Shown: piece by piece, positions 16,528-25,320 of the stretch
Position numbering within the stretch: the stretch's first letter is position 1
Layout: each line of letters begins with the position of its first letter
Assembly (NCBI GenBank): GCA_019116245.1
Contig: DXCC01000021.1
Span: 1 to 46,745, forward strand
Length of the DNA: 46,745 bases
Direction of reading: 5' to 3'
Source: Candidatus Tidjanibacter faecipullorum
Lineage (GTDB): Bacteria > Bacteroidota > Bacteroidia > Bacteroidales > Rikenellaceae
Program-made: the position numbers and the translations under genes
The notes under the pieces: model-generated
Databases searched by the model: none
Told to the model about the DNA's origin: nothing
Seen by the model: only the letters and a program-made list of their open reading frames with translations

Positions 16528-19500
16528 CTATCGGCTTATCTTTATTCCCTCGCGCGTTCCTCGTTCTATATTGGTACTCATCATACGCATATCTTGCGCC
16601 ATCTGTTCGAGGTATCTGCAGAACCTTGTGTTTTCTTGGATAGCGGACAAATGGAGGTTGGCGACCGATACCTGCTCCTGCATACCTTGACCGTTGGCCA
16701 CGATCATCTCGAATTTCTCTGCGATCGTCATGCCTTGCTGGGCAATATTCCCGACGTTCACATCTATTGAGGCCAGCAATCCTTTTATCGCCGTCTGACT
16801 GCCGTTCAGCTCGTCGATAGAATCCTGCGACGCCTGCGCAATGCCTTTCGCCTCTGCCGTGCGGGAACCCTCGTCGGGCTGGAAAATGTCAATGCCCTCG
16901 CCAGCGGCGGCATCTTGGCCAGTCTGCAAGAAATTATTGTATTCGCTTTGGCTGGCTTGGAGGTCAGCTATCAATCCACTAATCACTTTGGAAATGGCCG
17001 CCGTTTTTTCCTCCTCCGACATATCGGAGGCGTTGATCTCCTGGATCTTCTTTTGCGCCTCCTGCAGTTTGGGCTGGACGTATAGCGAGAACGCCATCTG
17101 CTCGATCCAGTTCTCCAACATCTCGGCAGCCGATTCCGTAAAGTCTTTGGCTGCATCCGTACCGTTGCGAAAGGCACTAACCAACGCATCGCTCAATTCA
17201 GCTCCCAGTTGCCCAAATACGTCGGTGAGGTAGTCGTTCATCTCGGCAACGGCTTCCTCATACCTCTCTGTGTAGTCAATAGCCTGTTGCAGGCGTTCTG
17301 CGTCTGCATCACCCAACTGCCCCGAAGTAACGATACTCTCGGCAAGCTCCTTGTTTAACTCGCCGTTGGCATCAATCAGTTCGGGATACATATCCAGCAG
17401 ATTGTCGTATGTATATCGACCTTTACCCCATCCAAACAATCCGGTTTTCTCAAAACCTGTTTTAACCTTGATCCCTGAAAAGTCGCTGCTCTGAATATAG
17501 TTGTTGAGGTCTTGTTTGGATTGTTTGGCCAAATCGATCGCCTCTTTCGCCCTGCCGTATGAATCGGTGCCAAATATAGTCGTGTACTCTTCAAACGCCA
17601 TTTTCTGCTCAAACAGCAGGTCGTTGTATTCCTTTTGCTGTTTAACTCGCGCCTGTTCGAGGGCCAACAACGTCTCTTGATAGCGTACTTCCGCCTCCAG
17701 AGCGGTCGATGTTAGTGACTGAATCAACCCCAAACCTGCACCTACTGCTGCACCAATAGGACCGCCGATAGAACCGCCGGTTAAGGCCCCCGAAATCGTC
17801 GACTCCATCGCATCCAGCGCAGACCCCATAGTGTCGGCGGCATTGGTAATATGATCGTTGCCTAAAGCCTCTCCAATATTCGACAACGATTCAACCAACA
17901 TATCCCCCCCCTTGCGCAATGTCGAAAAGTCTTGCGACAATCCAGATAACGCATCACTCCAATCGCCGGCACCGATATTCCGAGAAAATAACGCCGAAAG
18001 GTTGGCAGCAAACCGCGTTATGGCCGGCTCCGCCTCGTCTGCTGTATCCCTGATCTCTTTAATGCGCTTACTAATCTCGGACAAAACATTTGCGCTGTTC
18101 TGCAGGTTGTCAAAGGTCTCTTTGCTGATACCAAACTGCAAACCTTTTTCCTCATCCCACTCTCCGGAGGTTATGAAAGACAATGCGTTTTCTGCCTCCG
18201 CTGCCATCGCACGCAGCTCGGACAACGACCTGTCACCTATATCTTGGAACAGACGGCCTATTGTCGAATCGGCATTCTCTATGTCCAAATCAGTCAATGC
18301 CTCCGACAACTGACGCTTTAATATCTCCGCCAGCCACGTATTACCCTCGGCCATCGCATCAGCGATACGCTGGTTATACTCACGAGTTACCGCCTCCCGC
18401 TTTTGCTGAAAATCGCCATACGCTTGTAGGTAGTCATTGAAACTATCCATCTGCACACGCAGATAATCGCCCAAATCCAGCGCGTCCAAATCAATCTTCG
18501 ACGTATCAATTTTCACGGGAACTTTCGCAATGCGCAAAATGTCCACTTTCAGATTTGAAACGTCCGGACTTTTGACGCCCCATTTCTTGCCGGTCAGATT
18601 TTGGTACTGCTTTTCCAACTCCTTCAAGTCCTCACGCAGCTCGTCAATTTTGCGTATTTGCGCATCAGTCCATTCCGTTTGCGACCGCAGTCTGTTCAAC
18701 TCGGCCGACTTCTTGTTGAGGTTATCAACGACATCCGCCAGTTTGGTTATACGCTGCGTTTGATCGTCTGCCCCGCCGCCATTACCGGAGCCACCTCCAT
18801 TAGCGGCTCCACCCTGTCCGAATGCAGTATATATGTTCTGCAGCTCTGTTTTGAGGCTCCTGACGACCTCGAAATACTGAAAAATAGACTTGTTCAAAGG
18901 GCCAAACCCTCTATTAAGCGCATTTATGTCGTATTTATTCAGGACATCTACAACCCCCTGAAAATCGTCATCATTCAATTTCGGCACTAACTCATCCAGT
19001 ATGGCCTGCGCCTGATCTCCCCTGCGTTTTTGTATATATTCTCGCAGATCACCGATAATGCCGGCCTTTTTGTCGGAGGCCGTTTGGATCGCCTCATTTA
19101 TTGCATTGTCTGCCGCCCGCGCTTTGGCCGTCTCCATGATTGCATCTTTGAGCCTGTTTTGTGCGGCGGTCACGTTATCCAACGACTTCACCTCATCCGA
19201 CATCGAGGCCAGCAGGGGGGCATATTTGTCTTGTATCGTCTTTTTGGCATTGGCATATTCATCCGTACCCGATTTGGCTGCTCTCAATTTGTCAAACAGA
19301 CGGTCGAGAGTAGTTATTTCGGCCTGCACCTCGCTATCGTATTGCTTTTGCGTATCAGCGAGACGTTTTGCCGCCGCCTCTGCCTCCGTTTCCGCTGTCG
19401 CTACCTTATACAACAATCGCCCCAGTTCCATAACGGCCATTATGACGGCCGCCGGCAAAAACGAAGCCATTGTAGCTTTCAACGTGGCAAACGCTTTCGA

Positions 19501-20943
19501 GGACAACCGGACCGCAGCCGTAAGAAAACTTTGCGACGCCGTTAATGATTTTGTGGTGGCTTGGCTGATCTTTAACTGCAATGTTTCGGCCTCGATCGCT
19601 TTCGTTTTGGCCTTTACGCTCGCCTCCGCAAGTCTATCGGCCGACACTTTCGCCGCAGACGCCGCCGCACTCTTTTCCTGTTGGGCCAACAATACCGCTT
19701 CACGCTGGGCCTCGATCGCTTTCGCGTCACCCAGTTCCCACGCTCGCTGCAGCTCCTGTTCTTGAATCGCTAAATTTTGCTGGGCCACCGAAACACGCTC
19801 CAAAGCTACCTTATTGCTCCTCTCTGCTGTCGCAAGATCGGCCGCAGCCTGGCCAGCCTCTGCCTGCAGCGCCTGCAAACGAGCCTCCGCTTCCTTTCGC
19901 AATGCAACAAGATTTTCGGCCTGCGCCCTCGTTAGCGTTCCTTTGGCTGCGGCAGCCTCAATGTCGGCCTCTTTGTTTTCATCCTTTATGTCGAGCAATT
20001 CCGAGAGTATGGCCGCCTCTTCCGAGTATGCGACAGATGCAGTCGTGCGCTTTACGGCCATCGTTACGACCTGCGAGGTCTTATATATACCGATCAACGC
20101 AATCAACCGGCCCAGCACAGCGATTACACTTTCGTAATTCTCTACAAGCGTTATCGCCCCTTTCAGCGTGCCGGCAATAACGCCCTCGCTGGACTTACCT
20201 ATGTTGTTAAACATCACCTTAAAGGCATCGCCGAGATTCGACACAAGTCCCGTAATGGTTCCGGCCTGTTTCTGCATAAGGTTGTAGAATCGGCCGCCCT
20301 CGTTTGTCATGTCCTCAATGGCCTTTTGAACTTCGGGGAAGCCGATCTGTCCGGCCTCAACCATTTGCGAAATTTCATCGCGAGTTTTTCCCATAATGGA
20401 GGCCAACGACCCTGCAATATCGATACCCCTATTTTGGAACTGGTATAAGTCCTTTGTGTATAGACGCCCCTGCGTGGCCGTAGTACCGTACAGCCACGCC
20501 AAATCCTGCAGGTTGAGGCTCAATCCGGCCGCCACATTACCCAGTCGGGTCAGAATATCCGTGACGTCCTCCGCAGCAAATCCGTATGCCAGCAAGCGAC
20601 GCGCACCGTCAGCCACGCCCTTTAAGTCGAACGGTGTCTTTGCAGCCAGCTCGACCATTTCGGACATAAGCGCATCGGCTTTCTCCTTGCTCTTTAAGAG
20701 CGTCTCAAAGGCCACTTCCAACTGTTGGAACTCACCGCGAGTTTGGGCAACCTGCTTCACGAGAGAGGCAAACGAAATCCCTGCGCCCACGCTCTTTAAC
20801 GTATGCCCTATTTTGAGTATGGCCGCATCCAGCCGGTCGTAGTCAGTAACCATTCCGGAAACTGCTCTGCGGGCATCTTCTTGCAATTTCTGCAGTTTGA
20901 TTGTGGCTTCCCGCGTATCTATCTTTGCTGTCAGATCAAGCAT
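16528..20943 (-). CDS. Phage tail tape measure protein
   Basis: A 1471-residue protein from the ATG at 20943 (MLDLTAKIDTREA); a TTG further upstream is unlikely because it overlaps dnaB. The N-terminal tape-measure domain covers about 1-260, with KSVGAGISFASLVKQVAQTRGEFQQLEVAFETL-type helices. Long Ala/Glu/Gln-rich coiled coils follow (about 320-470), then a hydrophobic segment near 490-515 (FLPAAVIMAVMELGRLLY), a Gly-rich hinge near 710, and a small-residue hydrophobic stretch near 1105-1130. In siphophages and myophages this protein sets tail length and helps DNA enter the cell. At about 0.15 nm per residue it would specify a tail near 220 nm. No other tail structural gene is present, yet the frame is fully intact. 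Confidence 0.92.
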   Translation of the reverse strand: MLDLTAKIDTREATIKLQKLQEDARRAVSGMVTDYDRLDAAILKIGHTLKSVGAGISFASLVKQVAQTRGEFQQLEVAFETLLKSKEKADALMSEMVELAAKTPFDLKGVADGARRLLAYGFAAEDVTDILTRLGNVAAGLSLNLQDLAWLYGTTATQGRLYTKDLYQFQNRGIDIAGSLASIMGKTRDEISQMVEAGQIGFPEVQKAIEDMTNEGGRFYNLMQKQAGTITGLVSNLGDAFKVMFNNIGKSSEGVIAGTLKGAITLVENYESVIAVLGRLIALIGIYKTSQVVTMAVKRTTASVAYSEEAAILSELLDIKDENKEADIEAAAAKGTLTRAQAENLVALRKEAEARLQALQAEAGQAAADLATAERSNKVALERVSVAQQNLAIQEQELQRAWELGDAKAIEAQREAVLLAQQEKSAAASAAKVSADRLAEASVKAKTKAIEAETLQLKISQATTKSLTASQSFLTAAVRLSSKAFATLKATMASFLPAAVIMAVMELGRLLYKVATAETEAEAAAKRLADTQKQYDSEVQAEITTLDRLFDKLRAAKSGTDEYANAKKTIQDKYAPLLASMSDEVKSLDNVTAAQNRLKDAIMETAKARAADNAINEAIQTASDKKAGIIGDLREYIQKRRGDQAQAILDELVPKLNDDDFQGVVDVLNKYDINALNRGFGPLNKSIFQYFEVVRSLKTELQNIYTAFGQGGAANGGGSGNGGGADDQTQRITKLADVVDNLNKKSAELNRLRSQTEWTDAQIRKIDELREDLKELEKQYQNLTGKKWGVKSPDVSNLKVDILRIAKVPVKIDTSKIDLDALDLGDYLRVQMDSFNDYLQAYGDFQQKREAVTREYNQRIADAMAEGNTWLAEILKRQLSEALTDLDIENADSTIGRLFQDIGDRSLSELRAMAAEAENALSFITSGEWDEEKGLQFGISKETFDNLQNSANVLSEISKRIKEIRDTADEAEPAITRFAANLSALFSRNIGAGDWSDALSGLSQDFSTLRKGGDMLVESLSNIGEALGNDHITNAADTMGSALDAMESTISGALTGGSIGGPIGAAVGAGLGLIQSLTSTALEAEVRYQETLLALEQARVKQQKEYNDLLFEQKMAFEEYTTIFGTDSYGRAKEAIDLAKQSKQDLNNYIQSSDFSGIKVKTGFEKTGLFGWGKGRYTYDNLLDMYPELIDANGELNKELAESIVTSGQLGDADAERLQQAIDYTERYEEAVAEMNDYLTDVFGQLGAELSDALVSAFRNGTDAAKDFTESAAEMLENWIEQMAFSLYVQPKLQEAQKKIQEINASDMSEEEKTAAISKVISGLIADLQASQSEYNNFLQTGQDAAAGEGIDIFQPDEGSRTAEAKGIAQASQDSIDELNGSQTAIKGLLASIDVNVGNIAQQGMTIAEKFEMIVANGQGMQEQVSVANLHLSAIQENTRFCRYLEQMAQDMRMMSTNIERGTREGIKISR

Positions 20944-20962
20944 TTTTTTAGTGTAGTTTTTG

Positions 20963-22303
20963 TTAGAATTCAGGGTAATCCTCAACCCGCGTCATCGCGC
21001 CGTTATGCCGGAATAGAATTATTCCGGTTTGCCCGTTACGGTGTTTTGCGACAATCAGCCGGCCGGCATTCTCTGCCGGAATCCCGTCGGCGACAAAATG
21101 TTCGCCTCGCATTTCGGGACGATCTACAAACAGCACCATATCGGCATCCTGCTCGATTGCTCCGGATTCCCGCAGGTCGGAAAGAATGGGCGTCTTATCG
21201 GCGCGGGCCTCTACCTGTCTGCTCAACTGCGCCAGCAAGACAACCGGCACCGACAGCTCTTTAGCCAGCAACTTTGCCGCCCGCGAAATACCGGCCACCT
21301 CCTGCTCGCGGCTGGTGTTGCGCCCCGACGGTTGCAATAATTGGAGGTAGTCAATCACCACCATCCCGCATCGTCCTTGTTTCGATAGCGGAATAACCTG
21401 CGACCGAATATCTCGCATTGTCAGGTTGGCCGCATCGTTAATCAAGATCGGCAGCGTTGAGGTATTTCCGGCCGACACCTCCAACCGCTTCCAATCGTCA
21501 CTCGTGAGATCACCCACTTTGATCCGCCCTTTGCTCACGCCGCTCTGACCGGCCATAATGCGACCGGCCAACTCGGAGGCCGACATCTCCAGCGAAAACC
21601 AACACACCGGCGTACCCTGCCGTGCGGCGGCCAGCACGAAATGTTGTAATATGGCGGTCTTACCCATCGCCGGCCGACCGCCGAGAACGATAAGCTGGCC
21701 TCTCTGCCATCCGCCCGTAATGTTGTCGAGTGCATTAAGGCCGGTTGCTATTCCGGACGGCGTGCCAGCCTTAAAATTCCTTGACCGCTCCTCAACGTTG
21801 GCCATCTCCTGCCTGATCGCATCGCCCAAAGAGATCATATTTCCGCCCGTTACCGCCGACTGGGTGATTGCGTCAATTTGGTTGCAGGCATATCCGATAA
21901 TGTGGCCAACATCCCTACTACTGTCGGCCACATACGCCGTCAGGTTGGCAGCAAACCGAGCAATACGGCGGCGGACCGCTTCCTGCGCTATAATCATAGC
22001 GTGCGCCGTCACATCCTTTCCGCTGGCCACCTGTTGGGTCAAATCCACAATATGCACCCGCGCCTGCGCTTTGTCTCCCTTGAAAGCAGACAGCACATTT
22101 GGCCGTCTCGCAACTGTAAATATATCAATCGCTTCTCCTGCATCGAACATCGCAACAAGCTCGGCGAAAATAGCCGCATTCGTTGCGTCCGAAAAAGCCT
22201 CTTTATCGAGAATGCGCACCACGTCGGCCAGCATCGCCGGCTCCAGCAGCAAAGCACCCAACAACGCAGCTTCCTCGCGTTCCGTATCCGCACTCATGTT
22301 CAT
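20963..22303 (-). CDS. Replicative DnaB-type helicase of the element
   Basis: A 446-residue DnaB-like protein. The N-terminal helical domain is about 5-100 and the RecA-like motor about 165-440, with Walker A GGRPAMGKTA, Walker B MVVIDYLQLLQPSG, and the H4 loop region LAQLSRQVEARADKTPILSDLRESGAIEQDAD. It is much shorter and divergent from a typical chromosomal DnaB, as expected for a mobile-element copy. It should unwind the element's DNA at its replication fork. Its ATG overlaps the stop of the upstream gene (ATGA), and the tape measure gene follows after 19 bp. A helicase directly before a tape measure gene is an unusual order. Confidence 0.93.
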   Translation of the reverse strand: MNMSADTEREEAALLGALLLEPAMLADVVRILDKEAFSDATNAAIFAELVAMFDAGEAIDIFTVARRPNVLSAFKGDKAQARVHIVDLTQQVASGKDVTAHAMIIAQEAVRRRIARFAANLTAYVADSSRDVGHIIGYACNQIDAITQSAVTGGNMISLGDAIRQEMANVEERSRNFKAGTPSGIATGLNALDNITGGWQRGQLIVLGGRPAMGKTAILQHFVLAAARQGTPVCWFSLEMSASELAGRIMAGQSGVSKGRIKVGDLTSDDWKRLEVSAGNTSTLPILINDAANLTMRDIRSQVIPLSKQGRCGMVVIDYLQLLQPSGRNTSREQEVAGISRAAKLLAKELSVPVVLLAQLSRQVEARADKTPILSDLRESGAIEQDADMVLFVDRPEMRGEHFVADGIPAENAGRLIVAKHRNGQTGIILFRHNGAMTRVEDYPEF

Positions 22304-22830
22304 CGCGTTTTACGTTCAACATGTTCTGTCTTGGCGTCTGCGGATATTGCGAGGCGCATATTCCTAACAACGCGGATTGCATTCACAAAATCAGCGTAGT
22401 AGGATAACGAAACGATCCGATACAGAATCTTGCAGAACGCATCCGTTGTCATGGCCGGCGACCACAACAGTAACTTCACGCGCTCCTCAAACAGCGTGTC
22501 GATCTCTTTCTTTGTGCGCAGCGTAGCGATAGCGATAATCTCGGCCACCTCCTTTGGTTTCTCGGCACAGACAGTCCAAAGCCGCTCCACGACATCGTCG
22601 GGCTTATTGCTATTCAGCGCGAGATTAAGATCGAGAAGCCGGCGCGCAATCAGCCCCAGCCTGCCGAGCTGGAATGGGTAAATGTGCAATGTCATCACCT
22701 TGCCGGAGGCGTCCTCCAACTCGAAGCTATCCACTTCGGCAGCCGTGCCAACTTTGCCCGCCATTTCATCACATACCCCGCATTCGCTGTTGTCGTAGGA
22801 CGGGGTCATATCTTTCTTAAAATTTTCCAT
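22300..22830 (-). CDS. Probable phage tail assembly chaperone
   Basis: A 176-residue protein from the ATG at 22830 (MENFKKDM). An in-frame ATG at 23001, 3 bp after the upstream stop codon, would add 57 basic residues and cannot be excluded. The body has a short beta-like start (KVMTLHIYPFQLGRLGLIARRLLDL) and helices with EKPKEVAEIIAIATL, then LYRIVSLSYYADFVNAIRVVRNM. This pattern resembles tail assembly chaperones that precede tape measure genes in Bacteroidetes phages; I judge by pattern and position, not by a search. No slippery site for a G/GT-style frameshift is obvious. If correct, chaperone and tape measure are split by the helicase gene. Confidence 0.5.
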   Translation of the reverse strand: MENFKKDMTPSYDNSECGVCDEMAGKVGTAAEVDSFELEDASGKVMTLHIYPFQLGRLGLIARRLLDLNLALNSNKPDDVVERLWTVCAEKPKEVAEIIAIATLRTKKEIDTLFEERVKLLLWSPAMTTDAFCKILYRIVSLSYYADFVNAIRVVRNMRLAISADAKTEHVERKTR

Positions 22831-23004
22831 CTTGCTATTGGTTTTGTGGCATAATTGCCTCGACAGATAAGATTCGCTAACAATCACATCGAGACAATGC
22901 CTGTTTTTGGTTCTTTTTAGGCCCGTAATTCGACTTATTCCACAATTCCGACCACCTATGCCGGAAAAATGTTTTAATCGAAAATTCGGGCTGTTTTCCA
23001 TTTT

Positions 23005-23706
23005 TTACTCTAACGGGGTTCGGCTCGAAATGACCTTGTAGGCTGGAGGGACGGGACTGGGCGTGCTTGCGGCGGCCTTGTTGTCTGTTCCAAACCACAC
23101 GGCACGTACTTTCTGCTGCCAGCTCCGCACCGGCTTGCCGTTACTATCACGCCACCCTCCGGCAGCGTAGTATTCGTAGGCCCTCCGTCCAGTTTCGGCG
23201 TTCTGACCGTTGGCCACAAAGTACGCAATTACCTCTTCGGCCGTAGGCGGATTATCGGCTACCAAAGCGTGTGTGCGGCGCGGGGAAACCGCGCCTTTCT
23301 CTTTGGAGTATTTCTCTTTCTTTTCGTTTTCGTTTTCGTTTATATTGCTTGTTTTTAGCTTGTTTTTTGGTTGTTTCTTGGTTGTTTTTAGGTTGTTTTT
23401 AGCTTGTTTTTTGGTTGATTTTAGGTTGTTTTTAAGTGCGTTTGCATTGCCCGCCGGCGCACCTCCCAACTTGCCGTTCAGATATTTTGTGAGGCCAGAT
23501 TGCAAGATCGGCTGTATCATCATCCAGCATAACGACGAGCTACTTCCCATACTATCAACGTCAGGAAGGGTTCCATCAAGAGCATAATTTGCAATAGCCT
23601 TATAAAGAGAAAGTTGCTCCTCCGGCGCTATTCGATCGATAGCATCTCGAAAACTGCGATAAAACGTAAATCCGGCGCGTTCTGCGATACTTGTTTTGCT
23701 GCTCAT
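23005..23706 (-). CDS. DUF6291-like replication protein with Lys-rich repeat linker
   Basis: A 233-residue protein in two parts. Residues 1-90 resemble the DUF6291 fold found in phage and plasmid replication proteins (FTFYRSFRDAIDRIAPEEQLSLYKAIANYALDG). Residues 92-124 are three 11-residue Lys/Asn-rich repeats (KNNLKSTKKQA, KNNLKTTKKQP, KNKLKTSNINE). Residues 150-205 carry a second domain (PTAEEVIAYFVANG, AYEYYAAGGWRDSNGKPVRSWQQKVRAVW) often seen at the end of phage replication initiators. The likely role is origin recognition or helicase loading for the DnaB two genes downstream. It overlaps its neighbour at 23703-23706 by ATGA. Confidence 0.7.
   Translation of the reverse strand: MSSKTSIAERAGFTFYRSFRDAIDRIAPEEQLSLYKAIANYALDGTLPDVDSMGSSSSLCWMMIQPILQSGLTKYLNGKLGGAPAGNANALKNNLKSTKKQAKNNLKTTKKQPKNKLKTSNINENENEKKEKYSKEKGAVSPRRTHALVADNPPTAEEVIAYFVANGQNAETGRRAYEYYAAGGWRDSNGKPVRSWQQKVRAVWFGTDNKAAASTPSPVPPAYKVISSRTPLE
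23335..23433 (-). repeat. Three tandem 33-bp AT-rich repeats inside the replication gene
   Basis: Units are 23433-23401, 23400-23368 and 23367-23335. The first two are nearly identical at the DNA level; the third diverges after about 18 bases. They encode the Lys/Asn linker and form a strongly T-rich plus strand. Repeats inside an initiator gene can serve as its origin, as in the lambda O gene. Confidence 0.7.
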
Positions 23707-23927
23707 TGATTACCTCCAGTCTTGTGTTGCAGGGCGCGAGTGTAGCCCGCCAACGAATGAATGAATGCCTGTGCCAGTCCGGACGTGAGGACGGGTTCCT
23801 GCCCTGTCATTATAGCCAGCATAGCACGGAAAATCTCTACCTGCTCGGCCTGCGGAAACATCGAGAATGAAGCGTAGAAATTCGCCTCCAGTTCGTCGCG
23901 CAGCCGCTGTTCATTGGTCTCGATCAT
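23703..23927 (-). CDS. Small hypothetical protein
   Basis: A 74-residue, mostly helical, acidic protein of unknown function. It contains an amphipathic central stretch (FSMFPQAEQVEIFRAMLAIMTGQEPV) and no known motif that I recognise. It overlaps both neighbours by 4 bp (ATGA), so the cluster 24163-20943 is read as one translationally coupled operon. The neighbours are DNA-binding and replication proteins, so a replication accessory role is possible but unproven. Confidence 0.75.
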   Translation of the reverse strand: MIETNEQRLRDELEANFYASFSMFPQAEQVEIFRAMLAIMTGQEPVLTSGLAQAFIHSLAGYTRALQHKTGGNQ

Positions 23928-24163
23928 CGCACACCTCCTTTCCGGATAAAGTATCTCTTAAACCGGCCGCCGTGAACAGCCTTAACCCACTCGTCGGCGA
24001 TCATGACACCGTCGTTACGCAGGCAGCGAATTACACTCCTCGGATCAGAAAGACCGAGCCTAACCGAAATGTCGGCCGCAGAATACCTGTTGCCGTCGGA
24101 CAGCAGGGATAGCACGCGGCGTTTGTGGTATCCTCTACTAAATTTATTGATACAAACTTCCAT
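23924..24163 (-). CDS. Winged-helix DNA-binding protein
   Basis: A 79-residue protein from the ATG at 24163 (MEVCINKFSRG); a TTG upstream at 24199 would overlap the previous gene. Residues 15-60 read as a winged helix: RRVLSLLSDGNRYSAADISVRLGLSDPRSVIRCLRNDGVMI, with a recognition helix at DPRSVIRCLR and a wing ending in FKRYFIRKG. This form is common in Bacteroidetes phage genes near replication modules. It probably regulates or aids replication. It starts 4 bp after the preceding gene. Confidence 0.75.
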   Translation of the reverse strand: MEVCINKFSRGYHKRRVLSLLSDGNRYSAADISVRLGLSDPRSVIRCLRNDGVMIADEWVKAVHGGRFKRYFIRKGGVR

Positions 24164-24167
24164 AAGG

Positions 24168-24515
24168 CTACTTTTTTTGTCTGTGAGCAGATCGGGCAAT
24201 CTCCAGCGCGCTGTTTGTGTGCGGCGTCAAACGTGAGGCGTTTTGACTTTCCATCCACTTCAAAAGCTCACGTTTGGAAAACGACAACTGATTCCCGATT
24301 TTCCTGTAAGGAATGCTGTTGTATTGCGTTTTTTTGTAGATAGAATAGATTGATATTTTGTAACCATTGATTGCCATAAACTCAATGGCCCCAGCCGCAT
24401 CAACAATATCGGGACCCTCCGCAGGTTCCGATCTTTCTTGTCGGCTAACAACATTTGCGACAGCTTCTTCCATGATAGCTATCAGCTCTTCTTTTGTAGT
24501 TACAACTAACTCCAT
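24168..24515 (-). CDS. Helix-turn-helix / excisionase-like protein
   Basis: A 115-residue protein. The N-terminus (1-40) is helical and acidic. Residues 42-92 resemble the MerR/excisionase-type domain common in Bacteroidetes mobile elements: FMAINGYKISIYSIYKKTQYNSIPYRKIGNQLSFSKRELLKWME, where YRKIGNQLSFSK is the wing and the last helix follows. It is a candidate excision factor (Xis) or a regulator. It is the first gene of the replication/tail operon, 222 bp after the early operon's terminator. Confidence 0.8.
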   Translation of the reverse strand: MELVVTTKEELIAIMEEAVANVVSRQERSEPAEGPDIVDAAGAIEFMAINGYKISIYSIYKKTQYNSIPYRKIGNQLSFSKRELLKWMESQNASRLTPHTNSALEIARSAHRQKK

Positions 24516-24681
24516 AATTTGAACACTATTATTAATTGTTTGCGGTAAAGGTCTGTACGCACGGCAACAAAAACAAACTCGCTACAAAATTTTTTTCAAG
24601 AAAAATTTGTTTTATATTCACAATGAAACTATATTTGCGGTCGCATTTGATACAAACACAAACAAGGCAACTGAAAAAGAC

Positions 24682-24706
24682 AAGCGCAGGCGTATGTCCT
24701 GCGCTT
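24682..24706. terminator. Bidirectional terminator between early and replication operons
   Basis: AAGCGCAGG (24682-24690), loop CGTATGT, CCTGCGCTT (24698-24706), with A5 before and T-rich sequence after on both strands. It ends the early operon at 24738. The rest of the gap 24516-24737 holds an AT-rich inverted repeat near 24585-24610 and no gene. Confidence 0.85.
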
Positions 24707-24737
24707 ATCTTTTTCTCCGCAGAACCATCAGAGCGTC

Positions 24738-24989
24738 TTATATCTCTGTGTGATTCTCTTCGGAGAGAATGCGATGCTTAACGTTGGTCATTGCGAGTTT
24801 TAATACCTCGCTTTGGGCTTCGGCCAGGGCATTGTAGGCCGCCTCGTTAATGGCATCGCCCTGCAGTCCATATTCTCGTTCTGACACATCGGACAGTTCT
24901 CCGAACAGGTCGGATAGCTTAAGGTATATCCCGATATATCCTTTCGTGGCGTCGCTCAATCCGACACCTGCCAAATCTTCAACTTTCAT
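24738..24989 (-). CDS. Small acidic hypothetical protein
   Basis: An 83-residue, Glu/Asp-rich, mainly helical protein (EDLAGVGLSDATKGYIGIYLKLSDLFGELSDVS at the start). No motif recognised. It is the last gene of the early minus-strand operon, 12 bp after the previous one and just before a strong terminator. Small acidic early proteins of phages and satellites are often regulators or DNA mimics that block host enzymes; that reading is only a possibility here. Confidence 0.65.
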   Translation of the reverse strand: MKVEDLAGVGLSDATKGYIGIYLKLSDLFGELSDVSEREYGLQGDAINEAAYNALAEAQSEVLKLAMTNVKHRILSEENHTEI

Positions 24990-25001
24990 ACTTTTTCTGC
25001 C

Positions 25002-25319
25002 TTATGCATAATATTCGTTAATGGATTCTGCCGCAGATATGATCTCGGAAATCACACACACCAAATTCGTTATTTCGCTAACCCTTATAGGCGTTAGGTC
25101 TGTCGCCTCTCGCAGCTCTTGAAGCACTTTACGCGCATCCTCATCGCTGTTCCTGCTCGTGTTTCCGTATCCGTTTTGTATGTCGGATATCAGCGCGAAA
25201 TAGTCGCTAACAAGCCTCGATAATTTGGCTATCGTTGAGGCCGCACCGTAGTTCGACAACGATTCCGCCAGCCGGTCAATATCACACGTATTGACTGGGA
25301 TTGTGTTTTGCTGTGCCAT
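25002..25319 (-). CDS. Small hypothetical protein
   Basis: A 105-residue helical protein (LAESLSNYGAASTIAKLSRLVSDYFALISDIQNGYG; later SEITNLVCVISEIISAAESINEYYA). No catalytic or metal motif is seen and no family recognised. It starts 1 bp after the DUF2693 gene stops and belongs to the same early operon. Its composition and size resemble the gene that follows, so they may work together. Confidence 0.65.
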   Translation of the reverse strand: MAQQNTIPVNTCDIDRLAESLSNYGAASTIAKLSRLVSDYFALISDIQNGYGNTSRNSDEDARKVLQELREATDLTPIRVSEITNLVCVISEIISAAESINEYYA

Positions 25320-25320
25320 A

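Noticed and set aside
20943-20985. Upstream TTG start for the tape measure gene
   Set aside because: It would overlap the helicase stop by 23 bp and adds a sequence without family match; the ATG at 20943 is preferred.
22300-22830. Programmed frameshift as in lambda G/GT
   Set aside because: No slippery heptamer leading into another open frame was found, and the next frame is the helicase, not a T extension.
23335-23433. CRISPR-like repeat array
   Set aside because: The units are directly tandem without spacers and lie in frame inside a coding sequence.
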